A model generated the notes under the pieces. It searched no databases and was not told the DNA's origin. It saw only the letters and a list, made by a program, of their open reading frames with translations. A program made the position numbers and the translations under genes. From a virus: a stretch of 36,647 bases of DNA. Shown here piece after piece: positions 1 through 7,182 of the stretch. Position 1 is the stretch's first letter, and each line of letters starts with the position of its first letter. The DNA lies in IMG/VR virus record IMGVR_UViG_3300032223_000248, positions 1-36,647 of that record. One strand, 5' to 3'.

Positions 1-642
1 AGCAGTTGCAGCTTGTGGAGAATACATACGAAGTTTATCTTCGTCTTGAATGCCAGTGACTTTCTTAATTTCGTCTAGATGTGCTTCATTCTTTTTAATA
101 TCTTTAGATGTTTTGTGAGCATTCTCAAAATCTTCATGAAGTTCTTTAGTTGTTGCTTTAGAACCAAGATATTTTTGTTTCTTAACGAACTCATCACGTG
201 CCAATGTCTTATCAAAAATTCCGCCGACATTGAACTTAGTTAAAATTGCTTTTTTGGCTTCAGCTGGATCGGTGACCATTTTGGCACCCTTTTCCATTTT
301 CTCTTTGAAGTCATTAATTCTGTCGCCGATACCTTTTACATCAGCCAAACCTTTAGCCATGTCAGCGATATCTTTAGCTTCTTTGTCCCATTCTTTTTGG
401 AACTCAGCTTGAGATTTATAGTATGCTCTGCTTTGACTTGTTTGCTGTTTAAGTTGGCCAAGAATTTCTACTTGGATCTTTTCAATAGATTTAGATTGAC
501 CTTCCATTCCAGAGATTTTGATACTCTGTTCCAATAAATCTTTCATCGTAGAGAGTTCTTTTACAGATTCAGCCTGTAATTGTAATAACTTACCGAACTC
601 GCTCGATTGAACGTGAACTTGGATAGGTGGTTTCTTTGCCAT
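1..642 (-). CDS. Probable tail tape-measure / gp29-position protein, N-terminal part
   Basis: This gene starts at the ATG at 642 and runs off the window, leaving 214 residues. The visible part is lysine/glutamate-rich, strongly helical and coiled-coil-like, with no catalytic motif and no signal peptide. It begins one base after the stop of the short frame that precedes it, and that frame follows a gp26-type tail chaperone. In contractile- and long-tailed phages the gene right after the tail assembly chaperone pair is usually the tape measure, which sets tail length and fills the tube lumen. The T4 counterpart would be gp29. The call rests mainly on position and helical composition, because the diagnostic C-terminal part lies outside the window. 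Another helical baseplate-hub protein is possible. Confidence 0.5.
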   Translation of the reverse strand, partial: MAKKPPIQVHVQSSEFGKLLQLQAESVKELSTMKDLLEQSIKISGMEGQSKSIEKIQVEILGQLKQQTSQSRAYYKSQAEFQKEWDKEAKDIADMAKGLADVKGIGDRINDFKEKMEKGAKMVTDPAEAKKAILTKFNVGGIFDKTLARDEFVKKQKYLGSKATTKELHEDFENAHKTSKDIKKNEAHLDEIKKVTGIQDEDKLRMYSPQAATA

Positions 643-643
643 C

Positions 644-781
644 TTAACTTCTTCTCATTTTTTGTTGTTCTAACCTTTGTTTTTCTTCCTCAAGATATTT
701 CACTAACATAGACACGTATAATTCTCTTTCAAACGGCATCATATTATCAAGTTCTGTAAGAGAGTATTTGTGGTACTGCAT
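644..781 (-). CDS. Short frame downstream of gp26, probably the C-terminal part of a frameshift product
   Basis: From the ATG at 781 this encodes 45 residues (starting MQYHKYSLTELDNMMPFERE, ending KMRRS) rich in Glu, Lys and Gln. No Shine-Dalgarno sequence precedes that ATG. The frame stays open upstream all the way to the T-run at the end of the gp26-type gene, which is 19 extra codons without a stop. Its stop lies one base before the tape-measure start. The lack of a ribosome site and the open upstream frame suggest it is translated mainly as a -1 extension of the preceding chaperone, like the T part of lambda G-T. Independent translation cannot be excluded. Confidence 0.65.
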   Translation of the reverse strand: MQYHKYSLTELDNMMPFERELYVSMLVKYLEEEKQRLEQQKMRRS

Positions 782-834
782 TAAAGCGAAATTCAATTTA
801 TAGTGATTATATAAGGTTTCATGACAAAGGTTTA

Positions 835-1557
835 TTAAAAAAAACTTTGGAGACCCTCCAAAACTTTATGATGATGTTTGCCACACACTGGGCAGTTATA
901 TTCAACTTCTTGTTTAAGTCTCGGCATTGTTTCAAAAAACTTTTGAACTTGTTTGAATTGTTCAGAAGTTAAATTGTTTAGGAAATCTAATAATTCCTCT
1001 TTCGTTTGATCTTTACCGTAGAAAACTTCATCTCCCTGATAAACGAAATCAATGCAGCCAGCAACGATATCGAATATATCATCAATAGTATCTGCCTTTA
1101 AATTCTCAAGTTTTGATAAAGTTTGTACTGTTGGATAACGCATAACTACGCCAACATCACCAAATAATTCAATTTTCTTATTGTGGTCAGGAGATTTTTC
1201 TACCTGAATTTTTGTAATATCGAAAGAGATTTTAACTTTAGCTTTATCGTTTTGATCTCCATGGTCTTCATCACATGGAAATAATAAATCAACTGTTTCA
1301 CCAACAGACTTACCACGGATTTGTGTAAAGATATATTCTAGATCGAATGTAGCGAGATTATCAACTTTATAATCTCCAGTAACACAAGACTCAACTACAT
1401 TCTTTAATGTTTCTACCATAGCAATAGGATCTTCGCTCTGTTGAGCCAGCAATAATGCCTTTTCTTCCTTCACTAAAAATGGTCTAAACTTAACCTTTTC
1501 TCCGCTCGATGGTATAGTTAAACTATACTGTGCCGTTGTATTAATTGGTAAAGCCAT
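835..1557 (-). CDS. 26: gp26-type baseplate / tail assembly protein (tail chaperone)
   Basis: A 240-residue T4 gp26/gp51-family protein (T4_baseplate). The N-terminus has the family's layout: a beta-rich ALPINTTAQYSLTIPSSGE segment, then the conserved FRPFLVKEEKALLLAQQSED stretch. A C-terminal CPVCGKHHH looks like a small zinc-binding knuckle. I chose the ATG at 1557 because AAAGGAG lies at a proper distance; the in-frame GTG at 1563 is almost touching that site. The gene follows gp16 directly. It ends in AGT TTT TTT TAA, a T8 run that permits a -1 slip into the next frame. In T4, gp26 is a hub assembly protein; in this position it may act as the tape-measure chaperone. Confidence 0.82.
   Translation of the reverse strand: MALPINTTAQYSLTIPSSGEKVKFRPFLVKEEKALLLAQQSEDPIAMVETLKNVVESCVTGDYKVDNLATFDLEYIFTQIRGKSVGETVDLLFPCDEDHGDQNDKAKVKISFDITKIQVEKSPDHNKKIELFGDVGVVMRYPTVQTLSKLENLKADTIDDIFDIVAGCIDFVYQGDEVFYGKDQTKEELLDFLNNLTSEQFKQVQKFFETMPRLKQEVEYNCPVCGKHHHKVLEGLQSFF
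837..844 (-). promoter_or_regulatory. Candidate -1 ribosomal frameshift site (T8 run)
   Basis: Eight consecutive T residues (minus strand) directly precede the TAA stop of the gp26-type gene, giving a T TTT TTT slippery heptamer. After a -1 slip the frame reads on for 64 codons to the stop at 644-646. The fusion would be about 304 residues. Its place just upstream of a tape-measure-like gene is that of the conserved tail-chaperone frameshift of long-tailed phages. Polymerase slippage on the same run would have a similar result. Confidence 0.6.
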
Positions 1558-1559
1558 GG

Positions 1560-1970
1560 TCACTCTCCTTTAGACATATTCTTGATTAGTTTATTCAACT
1601 CAGCAGTGCTACCTACAAAGATAGCATTATTATTTGTAACTTTCTCAGATTTCGGTCCATCCAACTTTTGTTTCTGTTGGTGAACATCCATTAATTGCTG
1701 ATTCATATCAGCAAGTTGTTTCATTAAATTACCCACAACCTCAAAGGCACGTGGGTGTTCAGATTGTTTAGCAACTTCTAAAGCAGCAGTAAGTGCTTCT
1801 TGTCCCTTTAATAATAAGTCATGTAAATTATTTCTAGACTTATCATAGTCACTTTCAATTTTTTCTACTGGGTTTTGAATTATCTCACCAGTAGAATTAT
1901 CAATCACCTCAGAAGTTTTAGTTATAGCAGGAACATCAAAAACTTCTGACAAATTATCATCAATTTTCAT
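1560..1970 (-). CDS. 16: Terminase small subunit, gp16-like
   Basis: A 136-residue acidic, helical protein. The central part (about residues 45-105) contains a helix-rich NLHDLLLKGQEALTAALEVA segment and a coiled-coil-like glutamine-rich stretch. The C-terminus carries NNNAIFVGSTAELNKLIK, which I recognise from gp16 small terminase subunits of marine T4-like phages. gp16 forms a ring that helps the large subunit gp17 start headful packaging. gp17 is not in this window, so the two subunits are not adjacent here in the usual T4 way. The ATG at 1970 lies two bases after the holin stop, and the end touches the gp26-type gene, so the genes are probably translated together. Confidence 0.72.
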   Translation of the reverse strand: MKIDDNLSEVFDVPAITKTSEVIDNSTGEIIQNPVEKIESDYDKSRNNLHDLLLKGQEALTAALEVAKQSEHPRAFEVVGNLMKQLADMNQQLMDVHQQKQKLDGPKSEKVTNNNAIFVGSTAELNKLIKNMSKGE

Positions 1971-1971
1971 T

Positions 1972-2511
1972 TTAATCGTTTCTCGTATTTCTCATAGGTG
2001 GGTCGTTTGAATCTAATCCAGAGCCAAACCCACTACCGAATGTAGTAGTTGTATTTATTGGGGCTGGAGCAACTGGGGTTGGTCTTGGGATTGGCGCAGC
2101 TGCTGGTGCTGGAGCACTAAAGGTGCTTGAACCGAACCCTGTTGACGCAGGTAAGCCAAATGCTGGAGTGCTGCTAGATGTTGCATTATTACCTCCTGTT
2201 GGTGGAACATAAGTAGCACCACCATTGTTTGCGCCAGCTAATTTTTCTTGTGTACGACCCAAAGCAGCGATACCAAGAACAGCACCCATAGAGATGTGGA
2301 ATAAACCAGCACCTTGTAATGTTAAAGGTTGCCATTGGGTTTGAACGCTACCGTGTGCCAATGATTGAACTAAAGACCAAAGAATCGGTGCTAATACGAA
2401 ATCGAATGAACATACTGCCATATACATCCAACCCATCATTGGACGCCATTTACTATTCATCCAATCTTCTTTTTTCTTTTCGCTTTCGCTTAATACTTGT
2501 TCGTCTGCCAT
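1972..2511 (-). CDS. Holin, three-transmembrane family
   Basis: A 179-residue protein. Residues 20-85 match the 'holin of 3TMs' pattern: WRPMMGWMYMAVCSFDFVLA, a middle hydrophobic stretch (PILWSLVQSLA), then LTLQGAGLFHISMGAVLGIA followed by GRTQEK. The N-terminus is charged and has no signal peptide. The rest (about 90-179) is a low-complexity Pro/Ala/Ser/Thr/Gly tail, probably disordered and cytoplasmic. Holins pierce the inner membrane to release wall-degrading enzymes at the end of infection. AAAGGA precedes the start. It lies between tail tube and terminase genes, so it should be expressed with late structural genes. No soluble endolysin gene sits beside it. Confidence 0.8.
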   Translation of the reverse strand: MADEQVLSESEKKKEDWMNSKWRPMMGWMYMAVCSFDFVLAPILWSLVQSLAHGSVQTQWQPLTLQGAGLFHISMGAVLGIAALGRTQEKLAGANNGGATYVPPTGGNNATSSSTPAFGLPASTGFGSSTFSAPAPAAAPIPRPTPVAPAPINTTTTFGSGFGSGLDSNDPPMRNTRND

Positions 2512-2527
2512 TTTTTATCCTTTAAAA

Positions 2528-3220
2528 TTACCAGCCACTGCCATATCCAGAAACATCACCCATAGGATTGCCAACTGAATATTCTGTATATGATGTTACT
2601 GCTTCGTTTTTACGTTGGTTTGTGACTTGCCCACCAACAATTACTGGTTGATTATTTAATTCAGCAGCAGTCAATGATGGCTGTTGACTTAAATCCATTG
2701 TTGCGCTGTATGAAGTTGAAGTCCAATACTTATATTGCATTGTTACTTGCAATTTCATAACATCTTTTTGATCATATCCCATTTGAATTTGGCCGATAGA
2801 TTTTGGATAACACTCATATAAGTTAATATCATACTGAGCATTATTACTATAATCTTCAACTGTAATTATCATCTGAGAAATGTAATTTACATAATAATTA
2901 AAAGCACGTGTATATGGGTCTTGAATCAAACCCATCCATCTGTCAAAATAGTTTTTAACATTCATATTATTATCAACATAGAATGTTAAGTTAATATCTC
3001 CAAAAAGTTTCTCATAAGGAACTTCTCTTAATTCACCATAAGTTCTCAATTGAGCAGTGCTCATACTAACACCTGGAAGCTGAACATCTGCGCAGTACAT
3101 CATAATTTGACGTAGATTATCTGGATCGTTTACGACGTCGCCGAACTGGACTGTATATCTGTTCGAACGCATCATTCCTTGTGTTTTTACGGTAGCGATA
3201 AATTGGTCTATTGTAGACAT
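2528..3220 (-). CDS. 19: Tail tube protein gp19
   Basis: A 230-residue protein of the T4 gp19 tail tube family. Diagnostic features are the N-terminal TIDQF..TVKTQGMMRSNRYT, the CADVQLPGVSM segment, the LREVPYEKLFGDINLTFYVD strand pair, and the FDRWMGLIQDP helix, all typical of tube monomers. Hexamers of this protein stack to form the inner tube pushed through the cell envelope on sheath contraction. The start overlaps the preceding stop in a TAATG arrangement, suggesting coupled translation. The sheath protein gp18 is not in the window. The last roughly 60 residues are less conserved and may form the outer surface. Confidence 0.92.
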   Translation of the reverse strand: MSTIDQFIATVKTQGMMRSNRYTVQFGDVVNDPDNLRQIMMYCADVQLPGVSMSTAQLRTYGELREVPYEKLFGDINLTFYVDNNMNVKNYFDRWMGLIQDPYTRAFNYYVNYISQMIITVEDYSNNAQYDINLYECYPKSIGQIQMGYDQKDVMKLQVTMQYKYWTSTSYSATMDLSQQPSLTAAELNNQPVIVGGQVTNQRKNEAVTSYTEYSVGNPMGDVSGYGSGW

Positions 3221-3816
3221 TATAGCATTCTTTTCTTAGAGTCTGCCCAGACAGTTAGCTTATCTGCTCCAGTGAATTTTTCTACTGGAAGTAGCATTGC
3301 AGTTGCCCAGTCATAGGAATTAACCTGTTTAAATGGTGAACGAACATGATCCATTAGGTAATGTTTAACGCAAGGTTGAGCAGCTTTAAACTTGGAGATT
3401 CCATCAATTGTTGACCAAGAATATTTAAGTTTTGTAGCTTCATTCATTTTGTCGTTAGACTTAAACTGCATCAAACGATCCAACAACTGAATTCTAAGTT
3501 GATATGGAAGATAATGCATATTTAAACCAAGAAACCCACCCTGAACCTTTCTAAAGGGAAATACTAATGGGAATCGGTCATAGTATGGAAGTTCATGTTT
3601 TAGTTTTGGATCATAAAAATACATATAAAGTTTTCCAGGCATCACGTTCGTTTTTAACAAATCTGGATCTGCCTTTAGGACTTTATTTGGGGTAATTTGT
3701 TGCTTCGATAACAACAGAGCTTGTTGATCAAACCATGTGCGCGATTTCTTGGCAGCAGTAGCCAAGTCGTATCGGTTTTTATCAAATACGTTCTGAAGAG
3801 TTGTTTTAGTAGCCAT
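3220..3816 (-). CDS. gp2-like DNA end protector / head protein (tentative)
   Basis: A 198-residue basic protein with no transmembrane segment or signal peptide. The central part contains MPGKLYMYFYDPKLKHELPY, a FPLVFPF strand and GFLGLNMHYLPYQLRIQLLD. I recognise this arrangement from a conserved protein of marine T4-like phages found next to gp4. In T4 the neighbour of gene 4 is gene 2, whose product protects DNA ends and helps complete heads. The match to T4 gp2 itself is by position and general character, so treat the function as likely rather than shown. It sits four bases after gp4 and overlaps gp19 by one base. Confidence 0.5.
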   Translation of the reverse strand: MATKTTLQNVFDKNRYDLATAAKKSRTWFDQQALLLSKQQITPNKVLKADPDLLKTNVMPGKLYMYFYDPKLKHELPYYDRFPLVFPFRKVQGGFLGLNMHYLPYQLRIQLLDRLMQFKSNDKMNEATKLKYSWSTIDGISKFKAAQPCVKHYLMDHVRSPFKQVNSYDWATAMLLPVEKFTGADKLTVWADSKKRML

Positions 3817-3820
3817 TTAA

Positions 3821-4267
3821 TTATTTAGGTGTTTTTAGACCGAGTTCGTGCTCTGTGATGATTTTAAATTCCCAACCACGATCTTTACAGTATTCTCTGG
3901 CAGCTTTCCATTTAGCCTCATTTTTTATATAAGTCATTGATTCAGCCAAGTATCTTTGAGTTTGACGTCCTGGAAACTCAGGTGGTTTTGTCTGTTTAAA
4001 TGGTTTCACCTCAACCAAATACCTCTTTATTTGCCCATCATTAGACTTAATTTGTATATTAAAATCAACAAAATAACGATGTATTCTATCGTCTGTTGGA
4101 CATCTGTAAGGGATAATTGTTTCCTCAGAAACCCATTTTAATACAGATGGATTTTTGTCGCACCACGACGCAAACATAGTTTCCCAACTGGAACGCATAA
4201 TTATGTTTGTAGGATCCCCAGTATACTTCTCTGGGTTTAAGGGTTTATATAATCTTTTGTGAAACAT
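3821..4267 (-). CDS. 4: Head completion protein gp4
   Basis: A 148-residue T4 gp4 (gp50/65) family protein. Its hallmarks are the N-terminal NPEKYTGDPTNIIMRSSWE, then WCDKNPSVLKW.SEE..IPYRCP.D, RYFVDFNI and LVEVKPFKQT. The E...D..VEVK order resembles a PD-(D/E)XK nuclease core. T4 gp4 acts after packaging so that heads can accept tails. The C-terminus has AREYCKDRGWEFKIITEHEL, typical of the family. It is the first gene of the minus-strand late unit, 34 bases downstream of a CTAAATAAA element. Confidence 0.88.
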   Translation of the reverse strand: MFHKRLYKPLNPEKYTGDPTNIIMRSSWETMFASWCDKNPSVLKWVSEETIIPYRCPTDDRIHRYFVDFNIQIKSNDGQIKRYLVEVKPFKQTKPPEFPGRQTQRYLAESMTYIKNEAKWKAAREYCKDRGWEFKIITEHELGLKTPK

Positions 4268-4270
4268 TGC

Positions 4271-4278
4271 CTAAATAA
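4271..4278 (+). promoter_or_regulatory. Late promoter element for the gp48 operon
   Basis: CTAAATAA resembles the T4-type late promoter core (TATAAATA in T4; CTAAATA-like in marine relatives), recognised by the phage gp55-type sigma factor. It lies 38 bases before the gp48 start, leaving room for a start point near 4285 and a short leader. Its complement on the other strand (TTTAGG) also forms the ribosome site of gp4. Confidence 0.68.
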
Positions 4279-4300
4279 TCTATTAGAATAGTAATCTCCA

Positions 4301-4309
4301 TTTATTTAG
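4301..4309 (-). promoter_or_regulatory. Late promoter element for the gp4 operon
   Basis: CTAAATAAA on the minus strand lies 34 bases before the gp4 start. With the plus-strand element it forms a 9-base inverted repeat (CCTAAATAA / TTATTTAGG, 4270-4278 and 4302-4310). On the plus strand its complement contains TTTAGGA, the likely ribosome site of gp48. Confidence 0.68.
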
Positions 4310-4316
4310 GACAAGC

Positions 4317-5399
4317 ATGGCGAAAACACCAGACCTAACCCAAGCCACGTTGCGTGGACCAGCTGCACGATTTAATGCTGGTAAACAAAAATACGACGTT
4401 TCGAGCTACTCATACCCAGCAGACATTCAAAGTGAAGAATATGGTGGCAACTTCGTCGCATTCTATATCAACGTGTCTGAAGATTCAAAGATTCTTAATG
4501 ATAAATCTGTAAAAACGATTGGCGATATTCCAACCAGAGATCGTGGTGGTATGATCGCCAACCAAGAGGCTAGTGATGCTGGTAAAGTTACCACAGCTGC
4601 TGCAGCTGGCGGTGCCACTGCTATTTCTGCTTTATGGAAAGAAGGTAAACTACCAGACGACTGGTTTAAAAATTCAGTCAAAACAGTTGCTGGTGGAGCA
4701 GCAATCATGGCAGCTGCGAGCACTACGACTCGTGCTCAAAAGCGTTTAGCCACTGCTATTATGCTTTATATTCCAAATCAACTGTCAATTCGTTATGGAA
4801 CGCAATGGGGTGAAGAAGAAACTTTTGATTATCAAGCTACATTAAATGGTGCTCAAGCATTGGGTAAAGCAGTTACAGGTGCTGCAACTTTAAACTTTGG
4901 ACAAGTGGCTGATAGTGGTAGACAGGGAACTTCAATCGCAGCAGCAATTGCATTTCGTGGAGATAATAAAAATGCTGCAGCTTTATCAGCAGCTACAGGT
5001 TTAGCAGCTAACCCGAAGAAAGAGCAGGTATTTAAGGGTGTTGATTTTAGAACATTCTCAATGGATTATCAGTTCTTTCCACGTAACGAAACTGAAGCAC
5101 AAAATGTTTTAAATATTATTAAGATGTTTAAACTTCACATGCATCCAGAATTTAAAGATGCATCAAACTTCCTTTATATTTACCCATCTGAATTTGATGT
5201 TTATTATTATCAGGGTGGTAAAGAGAACTTAAATATTCATCGTCATACTTCTTGCGTTCTGACTGATATGACTGTTAATTATACACCAAACGGACAATTT
5301 AATACATTCGCGAATGGTATGCCTACGCAAATTTCAATTACGTTAAACTTCCGTGAATTGGCTCAACTTACAAAAGAAAAAATCGGGGATGGTCTATAA
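4317..5399 (+). CDS. 48: Baseplate tail tube cap gp48
   Basis: A 360-residue T4 gp48-type protein. The N-terminal region has the marine gp48 pattern of a short YSYPADIQ segment then FVAFYINV. A middle Ala-rich helical stretch (about residues 85-145) includes the weakly hydrophobic TVAGGAAIMAAAST. The C-terminal half has RYGTQWGEEE, FRTFSMDYQFFPRNETEAQ and a HMHPEF...YPSEFDVYYY region, which resemble tube-like domains. gp48 caps the hub and starts tube polymerisation with gp54. No separate gp54 is seen, so this protein may do both jobs. The stop overlaps gp53 in TAATG. Confidence 0.8.
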   Translation: MAKTPDLTQATLRGPAARFNAGKQKYDVSSYSYPADIQSEEYGGNFVAFYINVSEDSKILNDKSVKTIGDIPTRDRGGMIANQEASDAGKVTTAAAAGGATAISALWKEGKLPDDWFKNSVKTVAGGAAIMAAASTTTRAQKRLATAIMLYIPNQLSIRYGTQWGEEETFDYQATLNGAQALGKAVTGAATLNFGQVADSGRQGTSIAAAIAFRGDNKNAAALSAATGLAANPKKEQVFKGVDFRTFSMDYQFFPRNETEAQNVLNIIKMFKLHMHPEFKDASNFLYIYPSEFDVYYYQGGKENLNIHRHTSCVLTDMTVNYTPNGQFNTFANGMPTQISITLNFRELAQLTKEKIGDGL

Positions 5400-5893
5400 T
5401 GTATTTCGAAAAATTCTCAGACTTTTTATACGACTACGAATTAACTCCAGGACACAGAACAGCTTATATCGTAACAGATATTACAAGAAATGTTCGTTTC
5501 CGTAGAGATATTTTAGCGAACATTACAGTTTACGATGAATATGATATGCAGGATGGAGAAACTCCTGAGATCGTAGCGGATAAATTTTATGGCGATTCCC
5601 AGTTACATTGGGTAGTTATGCTCGCGAATCAGAGATATGATTATCTCAACGATTTTCCAATGACTTATTCTGTGTTAAATAAATTCATTAAAGATAAGTA
5701 TGGTGATGATGTTTATGATACACACCATTACGAAGATGAGAATGGTAATTGGGTAATGTCAAACCAAGCTGGTGCGCTTGAAGTTACTAACTTTGATTAT
5801 GAACAAAAAATAAATGAATCTAAGCGTAAAATTAAAATAGTAACGCAAGATGTTTTGTCTATAATTCTGAAAAACTTTAACGATTTAATTTAA
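5399..5893 (+). CDS. 53: Baseplate wedge gp53
   Basis: A 164-residue T4 gp53 protein. It starts MYFEKFSDFLYDY and has a LysM-like region at about 55-95 (DGETPEIVADKFYGDSQLHW, then VVMLANQRYDYLNDFP), which is the family hallmark. gp53 is the last wedge subunit and bridges neighbouring wedges around the hub. T4 gp53 is about 196 residues, so this form is compact. It sits between gp48 and gp27 with one-base overlaps at both ends, so its translation is probably coupled to both. Confidence 0.88.
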   Translation: MYFEKFSDFLYDYELTPGHRTAYIVTDITRNVRFRRDILANITVYDEYDMQDGETPEIVADKFYGDSQLHWVVMLANQRYDYLNDFPMTYSVLNKFIKDKYGDDVYDTHHYEDENGNWVMSNQAGALEVTNFDYEQKINESKRKIKIVTQDVLSIILKNFNDLI

Positions 5894-7182
5894 TGGCAAA
5901 AGACAAACTTAATTATGCTGGCGATGTAAACCTTGATGACGTAACAATTATATCATCTTCTGGGTTTTCTCAAAACGTAACTAATCAAGTAATAGGTGTT
6001 CAAATCTTTGAAGATTTGTTATCGCCTTTCATCACAGGTACTCTTCTTATTCGAGAATCTATAGATTTGGCAAATTTATTTCCGTTCGTTGGTCAAGAAT
6101 TATTAAAACTAAAAATTAGCACTCCAGGATTAAAAGACGGTAACATTGATGGTCGTTTTTATGTTTATAAAATGAGCGACCGTGTTATGCTTGGTGATAA
6201 ACAAGTAGGTTATCAATTACACTTCACAAGCGTTGATGCTATTGCGGATTTAAATAATCCGATTAGTAAGGGTTTTAATGGATTAGTTTCAGATATAGCC
6301 AAGACCATTTTAACTGATGCGAAATATGGGTTAAGTACGAGTGCTAAATGTTACATTGAAGAAACTAAAAATAAACACAAATATGTTTCCAATTATTGGT
6401 CACCAGTTAAAAACTTAATTTATTTGTGCGAGTTTGCAGTAAATGAAAAAGAATCGCCTACATATGTGTTTTTTGAAAACAGAGCAGGTTATAATTTCTG
6501 TTCTTTAGACTCGTTATATAATCAGGCTAAATTATTACAGACGTTCTCGTTTGATAACTATACTCGCGATTCGAAACCACAGGGTCAAGATGCCAAAAAT
6601 CCAGAAGAAGATTATAAACGAATCTTAGAACTACATATCCCAGAAGGTATTGATTATATCGATAGATTACAGAGTGGTATGTATGGATCTAAACTTTGGT
6701 CATTTGATATGTCAACAGGTGAAGTAGAGATTAATGAATTTGATATGATGAAGAAGTGGTCTGATAGAAACCATTTAAATAAATTTGCGCCAGCAAGATC
6801 TTCAGCTATTGGTAAATTTGAAACAACGATTTTAAATAGACCGAAAGCGTTCGGAACATTCCAAGATTATGATGATGTTTCAAATACAAAAATTATTCAA
6901 GAACGCATCTCCTTAATGAAACAGGCAGAGTCAATTAAGATTGAACTAACTGTTCCAGGAAGATGCGATTATACTGTTGGTCGAATCGTTGAAGTTAATT
7001 TAAATAAAGTTGCTCCAGTTAAAAAGACTGACCCAGAAGATAAAATTAAAGATAAAATGTTCTCTGGTAAATATATGGTCGCTGCGATTAACCATTTTAT
7101 TACTCGAGATAAACATGAATGTAAATTAGAGTTAATTAAAGACTCTATGATATTTGATTTAGAAAAAGGGACTACGAAATAA
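5893..7182 (+). CDS. 27: Baseplate hub gp27-like
   Basis: A 429-residue protein with the layout of T4 gp27 hub proteins and other phage hub proteins: an N-terminal beta-barrel with VIGVQIFEDLLSPFITGTLL and QELLKLKISTPG, a YQLHFTS strand, then NLIYLCEFAVNEKESPTYVF and FENRAGY, which is typical of hub-domain 'YVFFE.R.G' segments. The C-terminal part contains VPGRCDYTVGRIVEV and a SGKYMVAAINH strand, also conserved in hub proteins. It lies immediately before gp5, the natural partner that plugs into the gp27 trimer. The start overlaps gp53 and the stop overlaps gp5 (TAATG). Confidence 0.8.
   Translation: MAKDKLNYAGDVNLDDVTIISSSGFSQNVTNQVIGVQIFEDLLSPFITGTLLIRESIDLANLFPFVGQELLKLKISTPGLKDGNIDGRFYVYKMSDRVMLGDKQVGYQLHFTSVDAIADLNNPISKGFNGLVSDIAKTILTDAKYGLSTSAKCYIEETKNKHKYVSNYWSPVKNLIYLCEFAVNEKESPTYVFFENRAGYNFCSLDSLYNQAKLLQTFSFDNYTRDSKPQGQDAKNPEEDYKRILELHIPEGIDYIDRLQSGMYGSKLWSFDMSTGEVEINEFDMMKKWSDRNHLNKFAPARSSAIGKFETTILNRPKAFGTFQDYDDVSNTKIIQERISLMKQAESIKIELTVPGRCDYTVGRIVEVNLNKVAPVKKTDPEDKIKDKMFSGKYMVAAINHFITRDKHECKLELIKDSMIFDLEKGTTK

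Noticed and set aside
2052-2058. ATAAATA on the minus strand inside the holin gene
   Set aside because: It falls mid-gene, near no start codon, and is probably chance in AT-rich DNA.
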